A stretch of 64,000 nt of DNA, from positions 26,221 to 90,220 of the forward strand of contig JASAND010022296.1 in the NCBI GenBank assembly GCA_030248195.1. Direction: 5' to 3'. The stretch is from Trissonchulus latispiculum. Taxonomy: Eukaryota > Nematoda > Enoplea > Enoplida > Ironidae. Of the stretch, positions 58,301 through 64,000 are shown in pieces (within the stretch, counting starts at the first letter, position 1; each line of letters begins with the position of its first letter). A program made the position numbers and the translations under genes. Under the pieces are notes generated by a model, which saw only the letters and a list, made by a program, of their open reading frames with translations, was not told the origin of the DNA and searched no databases.

Positions 58301-61300
58301 AGACAAGCGGCAAAACAACGAAAAAAGCGCACCACCAATTTCGCCGAAAATGTAATTTTGGTATTTACTTCTCTGATCACTATATCAGCATCTCTTAGTC
58401 TGTAAAAAATGCTTAAAGCTAAAGTATCGGACTATATATTATCACTCCTGGTTCAAGCGCTGTGTTACCGGGGATGTGCACCGACACCCTAGACCCTGAC
58501 AAGGATAGGAGAATTATTCCGGCACAGAGATTAGATTTTTTCGTTTTCTCACGCTATCATTAACACTATTCATAGAGAATGAATGCTCTAGTTTCAATAA
58601 TTCATCTTACTGAATTGGAGAAGATACTTCAACAACAGTTCTATACCTCATTTAATTATTAACTTTTTCCAGTAATGGCAGGAAAGAAAAGCAGAGTTGT
58701 AATTTTCCTAAAATAATTCCTGTAAAGGTTTCCTACCTAGTCACAAAAAATCCGTAGACCATCCCCGCCCCCACTTCCCAAGCAAAATTTGCTCAGAAAA
58801 ACCCACACCAGGAAACACAAACTTCTTACCGTTGGCATTTATCACAATGCAATTGATCTACGGTATCTGTAAAGGTGTAGCCATTCTCATGCAGGCGCCA
58901 GAAAAAATCCTGGGCTATCCTAGAAAAAGGAACCAAAACTCCAGCACAAGGTACCTGTCAGGATAATAGACAAAAATTACTAGAAACGATATTTTACGGT
59001 TTCTACACAAAACGTACGAAATTCGAAAATTCGAAAAAATTCGAAAAAATGTCAGAAATATGCCCCCCATATTGGGTGAGCCCTTATAAAAATCGCCATG
59101 AAACAAGCCAGAATTATACACAAATATGGCTAGACCAGTATATATATAACAGAACCCACGACACTTTCTTGAGTTACCAGCAACAAAAATCCCCCTTTTT
59201 CAAAACACAAAAATAAACATACACATCCATTTTTGCAAAAAACACGCAAGCCCCCCCCCTCTCCAAACCCATCATTCTACGCATATACGTACATACGCAG
59301 GCAGGAAGGTACAGTACATACGCGGTTTGATGAGGATTGGTGGTCCGGCCAAAACAGTCAAATTCAATGTTGAACCAGGCATAGGCATCCCGGTGTATCC
59401 GGTAGTACTTATCACAAATGGCCTGCGGTGTGACCCCCTCCTCCAGCGCTTTCGTTTCCGTGGCCGTGCCGTACTCGTCCGTGCCGCAGATGTACAGGGC
59501 ATTGTAGCCACGCAGGCGACAGTATCTGACACAAAAACACACACACAGTGCAGTACAGTATAGTACAATAGAGAAAAGTAAACGTAATGCATCAGATAGG
59601 ATAGACTGTGGGGGGATAAACCTTTTCTGTTGAAGCTGAAATATTGCAACACAATGGGTCAAGGATGTCAACCGTACACCCTTGGGTAGACAAAACAGAA
59701 AAAGATTAGCTAATTCCATAGAAAAAAATTGCATTTTAAAAAAATTTCGCTCTGACGGTGCGACAATCTATTGTTGCACAGAAATAAACAGCCAACGTAA
59801 GATTTCCGGCAAGAAAACGCAAAAATCCATCAACTTGTTGGGGCTCGGCCACCAGAGTCCCATTGCAGTTAACGTTGGACCTCCACTCTCTGTCAGAACT
59901 CTTGAGTGCAGGCCTGGGTTCTCTCTCCACTTTTCGGAGCCGGAGCTCCAGCTTTCGTCCCTCTCCCACTTTTCTGGCGGTCGTCCAAAAGTTTCGAAAA
60001 ATCTAGGCTTCGAGGTCAAATTTTCAAACATTGTATATATATATATATATATACCTAATTCGGAGCGGACTCGGGGCGGAGCCTCCCAGAAGTTGAGAAA
60101 TTTTTGAAATTATTAAAAAGTCCGTAATGGAAACCTTTAAAAAGATTTTAGTAAAAGTGGAGAAATTTGACATTATGGAAAATTTGTAATGGAAACCTCG
60201 AAAACGTTTGAATAGAAAGCTCCGTGGGCACAACAAGTTAAAAAACTTGAACTAAAAAAGCGCACCCGGCGCAAAAAATTGTAAAAATCGAAACAGAATG
60301 GTGTCGCAGGCTCGAAAAATTACAAGCCTTAAGCTATATATATACATAAGGGCCGCAGGCGGCAAAGAAATTTAAAAGTTGAAACAAAATAATAGCGCCG
60401 CAGGCACGAAATGTTTTAAAATTAAGATAGAAAAGCGTTGCAGGCGACGGAAATTTTAGGAATCGGCATATTATATTAGCGCCGCAGGCGCGAAAACTCA
60501 TATTTTTTCAGTTTTATGCACTGAAAATAGCTCAATTTTTGTCTTCTCCCCCAAAAATTCACCACCCCCCCTGGGTGCGCCCATGTGCATACATTCACAA
60601 AATCAGATAAAAAGTTACCAGCATTAACCAGAGGACTTACAAATCACATAACAGCGGCACGGGTATGTATATACACATATTTCCAAAAATTTTACGTCTG
60701 TCCCCCATGAAGTTTAGTTTCCTCAGAAATAAAAATGTTTGGCTCCCAAATCGCCTCAGAAATTCCTTTCTGGCTACATTAGTTTACACTGCACACATAT
60801 ACGTACACCACCTGTGTACCTTGTATAAACATCCGCAGAGAGCACACAGCCAATAATGGTACCCAGATGCGGCACATTATTCACGTAAGGTAATGCTGCC
60901 GTTATCAGAAAGTTCTTTTCTCCACATTTCGGTAACCTGAAAAACAGTTATATACTTATATATATCCTCCTACTCCTGAATACGTTCATCAAGATGCTTA
61001 TACGCTTGCAACCTAGGCTGGAAAAGGTCATTGAGGCCTTCAAAAAAACTTATATCTAAAAAAGCTGCTGGTGTTGACAACTTAAACCTGGATCTCTTTA
61101 TCAGGGCAAAATGGGCTTAAAAGAAAGTTCTATGTACGCCAAGTATATACATATGGTATATATACACGTAATATATATATAGTTCTCATATAGCCCTTAT
61201 AATAAAAATGTTCCAGCCAAAATCCGAAAATGTGGGTTTTCCCCCACGCCTATATATGTATACGACATACGTATATGGTTGGGAGAAAGTGGTATTTACT

Positions 61301-63093
61301 ACACATATATATACGCACACTGGCTTGACCGGCCCAGAGATTGAAGGTAATCCAGTCAAACCTTCGGACCAATTTTTCACAGCCTTCTGGACATCCTCTT
61401 CGGACACTGACGGTTTCCTCTAAAATACCAATATCTAATTAATTAACCAATTAATGACGTAACGTATAATGCACTAGCGTTGCCAGAAAAAAATTCGGGG
61501 GGGGGTGCAAAAAATTTTTCGGGGGAGGGGTCAAAGGGCGGACTCCCCCAGAAGCTCAGAAATTTTTCTTTCGAAAATTTCGTAACCTCCGTAGAATTCT
61601 TACAGAGCATTCGTTGAAATTAAAAATACTTAGGGCCCAGCACATGTTCATGCACCCAAATGATGCAGAAGTATGTATGTATGATGCAAAAGTACGCAAA
61701 TAGTTTCCTTCAGAATTTATAGTCAGGCGGGAAAAAAACCCACTCGCCAATGCGGGAAAAAAACCCACCCCCAGTGTGGGCTTACCGGTATGAGCTATCT
61801 AGGTTTTTAATAGCCTATCTTGAAGAGCATCCAAAATAACCCTGGAGGGTGTATTATGGTAGCTCCCACTGCTTCCCTGAAAATTTTTTGGGACTTTGAA
61901 ATTTTTGGAAATTTTGGTCCGACCAAGTGCCGAAATTTGGCAAACTTTGCCGGGCCACCCTGAACTACTGGAAAGACTTAGACCAAAGCGGATTATATGT
62001 ACCTGTAGGGCATCTGTTGCGCTTCATGATGATATATGTCACACTGCTCTGACCCCTCCGGTGCGACCTGGGGGTGACCTGGAGTTGGCGGGAAAAACCC
62101 ACAGCGGGAAAAAACCCCACTTTTCAAAATTAATTTTTTTTCTAACCATTGACCGGAAAGGTCAAACCAATACATACATTTGTTTAATAGAGCCTATAGA
62201 TTAAATTGGTATAGGTTTTACCTGGTTCGTACTGTTATGAGTGGTCCAGGGGGTCTAAATCGGACATTTCGTGCCATTTCAAGCCAAAATTTCAATTTTG
62301 ACCAAAAATGCTTATTTTTGTCTTAAAATGGGTCTAGTTTGGCTCTAAATACAAGAAAACCACGTTTTCTACACGATAGGATGTTTGAACTGCCGAAAAT
62401 AAACAATTTTAAAAAATTTCCAAAATTTGCCTATGTTTATGTGTTAAAGACACAACATTTTCAAATGACCATATGACCTCAATTTTAGTACAAAAACTAA
62501 TATATTTTGATGCAGTTGTACTAAAAACAACCTGCTCTTCATTTGGAATGGTTAGAAACGCTCCTGGCAGCTTGCCAAAAAATTTTTGGGGTGGGTTTTT
62601 TCCCCGCATATGGGTTTTTTTCCCGCATTGGGTTTTTCCCCGCCAGTTTGGGACAATTTTTCTCGCTAACGGCACACCCTAGAGAGGTGTTCTATAGCTC
62701 ATAAGAAAGCTTGCGACTAGGCCTAGCTACCTGTATAATCAGCATTTCGATATGCCAAACCATTAAAAGTTCTGGCCAAAAATCTGAAAAGTGGGTTTTT
62801 TTCCCGCTTGACTATATCTTCTTAGCGTACGCACACGGGCCCCTCCCTCTCCAAATACGTATACTATCTATGACCTAGTCCCTATCCTTCTTGAAAAACG
62901 TTTACACTACCAATTGTGGCTTGCCCCCCCCGAAAAAAATCCCTAAAAACTACCCTATGGTATAATACATTTAGCCAAATTTTCGCTACATACGTAGCGC
63001 CTCACGTCTAGCATAAAGTATATAGTATATGTATATATGTTTATTGTGTAATATTTCAGGCAAACTTACTGTATCCACTGTTGGAGCAACCAT
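42534..63093 (-). CDS. MARS1: Methionyl-tRNA synthetase fused to AIMP1/EMAP-II
   Basis: 22 exons join in frame to 3,219 nt (1,072 residues): 63070-63093, 61319-61419, 60820-60936, 59322-59525, 58830-58919, 57903-58089, 57199-57375, 56701-56802, 51877-51994, 51548-51681, 50549-50628, 50243-50374, 49954-50058, 49513-49696, 48730-48807, 47466-47805, 46084-46335, 45724-45825, 45259-45411, 44635-44840, 43981-44149, 42534-42697. Class I signatures are present: [10 protein letters not shown] (HIGH-type, residues 58-67) and KFSKS (KMSKS-type, 382-386), with zinc-knuckle CxxC pairs between (CDKC, CPWC, CDSC, CKQC). The enzyme charges tRNA-Met with methionine in the cytosol. The GST-like N-domain of vertebrate MetRS is absent from this model. 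The first ATG lies 9 nt after an AG, and the frame stays open upstream, so more 5' sequence cannot be excluded. The intron 51995-56700 holds a foldback element and satellites. Confidence 0.95.
42906..43949. mobile_element. TA-flanked 1-kb element with TGTGCGTCA iterons
   Basis: Ends TAGTAGAAGCTCCATATGTGC and (rc) TAGTAGAAGCTCCAAATGTGC are inverted repeats flanked by TA (42904-42905, 43950-43951). ATGTGCGTCAC-type words occur at 43138, 43158, 43181 and near both ends, with GACGCAC in inverse orientation near 43527 and 43910. No transposase frame is present. It fills most of the intron between the last two MetRS exons. Confidence 0.7.
44942..44971 (+). repeat. Dispersed 28-bp motif, copy F
   Basis: TGTCATACTC, TTATCATAAA, TGTACTCTTG: same ends, with a slightly different core. 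It lies about 100 bp upstream (in transcription) of the MetRS exon 44635-44840. Confidence 0.55.
46490..46775. repeat. G/C-run repeat in MetRS intron
   Basis: CAGGGGGGGGGCCCAGAAATTC, a second C-run at 46546, the GGCTTCGCCGG hairpin word at 46610 and a closing C-run at 46746. Block order resembles 22880-23290. Confidence 0.55.
46996..47397. mobile_element. hAT-like MITE with TTTTTTCCGG iterons
   Basis: Ends CAGGGTTGGG and (rc) CAGGGATGGGC are inverted repeats, and ATAGTCAC flanks both sides (46988-46995, 47398-47405), a perfect 8-bp duplication. Both subterminal regions carry tandem TTTTTTCCGG/CGGAAAAAA words (47016-47090 and 47330-47384). No frame. Confidence 0.8.
47466..47805 (-). CDS. WHEP-domain exon of MetRS
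   Basis: Contains the helix-turn-helix WHEP signature ([20 protein letters not shown], then [19 protein letters not shown]), followed by a Pro stretch and a Lys/Gly/Ser basic tail. WHEP domains bind tRNA and protein partners in multisynthetase complexes. The hAT-like MITE at 46996 lies in the next intron. Confidence 0.9.
49145..49235. repeat. TG/CA-rich low-complexity tract
   Basis: Irregular CACACA and TGTGTG runs; simple-sequence DNA in a MetRS intron. Confidence 0.7.
52029..53166. mobile_element. Foldback element with 300-bp inverted arms
   Basis: Arms 52029-52328 and 52867-53166 are reverse complements with few differences, beginning CTAGGGGGAAAAATGCCC and containing two to three tandem copies of a 52-bp unit (CGACTAAAATGAAAGAAACC...). 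The spacer is 538 bp. The termini share CTAG, so the duplication could be TA or CTAG. The spacer has one short frame (52626-52835 minus) without recognised similarity. Lies in the 4.7-kb MetRS intron. Confidence 0.75.
53273..54047. repeat. 57-60-bp minisatellite with higher-order unit
   Basis: About twelve copies of a unit containing TTAGGCAGGAAGGCCACTG and TTCATGGCC, with an extra block (GTATTTGCTGAAGCGG then AAAAATGCC) at 53285 and 53617 defining a 332-bp higher-order repeat. The words GCTGAAGCGGAAAAATGCC also occur in the arms of the foldback element at 52132, so the array probably grew from it. Confidence 0.85.
54110..55230. repeat. 137-148-bp satellite array, about eight units
   Basis: Each unit carries TTCGCCTCACCAAGGGCTTT, CATTTGATACCAAACTTG, a TTGGAAAAATCGATTTTTGG-type hairpin, GGACCGGTCCGGACCC and GGGGTCCTCCAATGACA. 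Successive TTCGCCTCACCA words lie at about 54247, 54384, 54522, 54661, 54811, 54961 and 55107. Units of 137-139 bp lie at the left and about 148 bp at the right. Long open frames on both strands are by-products of the repeat period. Confidence 0.9.
55231..56090. repeat. GC-rich repetitive tail ending in a perfect hairpin
   Basis: Continues the array's words once more (CCTGGCCAGGGCGCCACAG at 55542), then G/C homopolymers (55690-55750), and ends with TAGGGGGAGCGC-TAAC-GCGCTCCCCCTA at about 56056-56083, a perfect 12-bp stem followed by ATTAG. The hairpin's TAGGGGGA word also begins the foldback element. Confidence 0.6.
56249..56637. mobile_element. 389-bp palindromic MITE
   Basis: Ends AACATAGGAAATTTAAA and the inverted TTTAAATTTCCTATGTT, with arms continuing through CGCGTGCGC, TCCCGACAAACGTTGATGAA and CTAAAGTGTTAA to a loop near 56445. 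TA may be the target duplication. It ends 64 bp from MetRS exon 56701-56802. Confidence 0.7.
60033..60052. repeat. TA dinucleotide microsatellite
   Basis: Ten perfect TA units in a MetRS intron. Confidence 0.85.
60240..60500. repeat. Degenerate GCCGCAGGCGCGAAA tandem repeat
   Basis: Five or six units spaced 25-60 bp, each a small hairpin word (GTCGCAGGCTCGAAA, GCCGCAGGCGGCAAAG, GCCGCAGGCACGAAA, GTTGCAGGCGACGGAAA, GCCGCAGGCGCGAAA) followed by an AT-rich stretch. Confidence 0.6.
61488..61595. repeat. G-run repeat
   Basis: AAATTCGGGGGGGGGTGCAAAA and CGGGGGAGGGGTC words, a relative of the other G/C-run blocks, in the first MetRS intron. Confidence 0.45.
61722..62815. repeat. Inverted clusters of GCGGGAAAAAAACCCA
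   Basis: GCGGGAAAAAAACCCA occurs at 61728, 61753 and, slightly altered, at 62089 and 62105. Its reverse complement occurs at 62591, 62611, 62630 and 62794. The two clusters face each other around about 800 bp, suggesting an element with subterminal iterons; no clean ends found. Confidence 0.5.
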
Positions 63094-63439
63094 AACAAAG
63101 AGCTGTATCAATAATCCACTATTATATATATCAAGTATAAATCGAAAAATTATGATAAATTATGTGCAAAACTGAAATACTAAACAGAATCACAATCACA
63201 GTCCGACACAGCAAGATCAACCATTAAAAATGTCGGGCAAGAAGTGTTCGGACGGGAGGGGGTAGACGAAGGAAAGTGGAGGTACCGTGATCCATAGGCG
63301 TAACCAACCTACGGAAATTTGGGGCGTGGGCCAGGGAGCCCTCCAAAATCTTTTCCTATTTCCATGTCAATACTCGCAGTTTCAGAGATTTGCCATCATG
63401 CGCATCATCAAGCCATGACCAGGATAGGAGTGTTGCCGT

Positions 63440-63680
63440 GGGTGTGTTAGCAGAGGAACCCTCCCCCCCCCAAATGATTCTGGCTTTTTCCTAGGCAAAA
63501 ATTTCTGGGGGGGGGTTGAAGTCTGGGGGGGTCCCCTCCAGGTCTGGGGGAGTTGGATTTATGGGGGGGGAGAAAAATTTTCCGAAAAATGCCTAATAGC
63601 TGTTTTTTGCTGCTGAAAAAAATTATAGCCTTGGGGGGACCCACCCCTTTTGGGGGTGGGGGGAACCCACCCGCCTCCTG
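63440..63680. repeat. G/C-run repeat near the window end
   Basis: CCCTCCCCCCCCCAAATG, TTTCTGGGGGGGGGTTGAAG and GACCCACCCC words with AT-rich spacers. Upstream of the first MetRS exon; a promoter here could not be recognised. Confidence 0.5.
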
Positions 63681-64000
63681 GACCAAGGGTTGGAGCTATG
63701 AGCTCCAAAACATAGCAGCAGAAAGCGCGACTCTTTCTTACCTATGTGTGCAAAGATCAAGTCATTTGGTTCACTCCTGCTCATTTTATGACATTTTGAA
63801 AATGACACCTACTTTTTGGTCCAACCATGCCAAAATTTTGCAAAAGTTTGGACCAGGACCGATGTAACTTTTGACTGGGTTGGGCTAGAAAAGTTTTGCA
63901 AAAAGCTGCAATGATGGCAAGTCTTCCTCTTTGCACACAGCCAAAATTAGATCGATCCGATGCACCGTGCTTGACAGCAATACGTAACTGAACGAAGTAC

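Noticed and set aside
59174..59734. Single 186-codon protein on the minus strand
   Set aside because: Only 59322-59525 is the true MetRS exon; both ends of the open frame are intron sequence beyond clear GT and AG sites.

Overview
This is a nuclear window from an animal. It shows spliced genes with GC-balanced exons (many of 75-250 nt), long AT-rich introns, short T-rich acceptors (TTTTAG/TTTCAG), and a heavy load of small transposons and tRNA-derived repeats. The 3' splice-site style and a methionyl-tRNA synthetase carrying a C-terminal EMAP-II domain (known in nematodes) lean toward a nematode or another fast-evolving protostome; I cannot fix the species.

Three protein genes are supported. 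(1) On the minus strand, 24432 down to about 438, at least 13 exons encode a roughly 1,340-residue proline/serine-rich, mostly disordered protein that I do not recognise. Every exon I could place is a multiple of three and every intron is phase 0. (2) On the plus strand, 39279-41773, three coding exons encode a 487-residue six-transmembrane voltage-gated K+ channel of the Kv2/silent-subunit type. It has an intact tetramerisation zinc motif and TVGYGD filter, but the S6 gate reads P-V-S instead of P-x-P. (3) On the minus strand, 63093 down to 42534, 22 exons join in frame into a 1,072-residue methionyl-tRNA synthetase (catalytic core, zinc knuckles, anticodon domain, WHEP domain) fused to a complete AIMP1/p43-like module (leucine zipper plus EMAP-II tRNA-binding domain). 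Genes 2 and 3 converge with their stop codons about 760 bp apart. Genes 1 and 2 diverge across about 14.8 kb with no recognisable gene.

The rest is mostly mobile DNA, and several insertions can be delimited to the base by target-site duplications: a Ty3/Gypsy pol segment bounded by inverted (not direct) LTR copies with a 5-bp duplication (14189-17367); two hAT-like non-autonomous elements with perfect 8-bp duplications (11794-12964, 46996-47397); a palindrome with 208-bp arms and a 6-bp duplication, Polinton-like at its ends (5363-5899); TTA/TAA-flanked MITEs; a TA-flanked 1-kb element with internal TGTGCGTCA iterons (42906-43949); and, in one MetRS intron, a 1.1-kb foldback element followed by two minisatellites, a perfect hairpin and another palindrome (52029-56637). 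tRNA-derived repeats, several tRNA-Cys-like and some sharing a common leader, are scattered on both strands. A short dispersed motif (consensus about TGNCATACTCTTATSTATTATGTACTCTTG, here described by its parts) recurs at least six times, often next to exons, and one copy has been split by two nested transposons.

Coordinates of exons come from reading splice signals and checking that frames join; they should be good to a base or two, except where noted.
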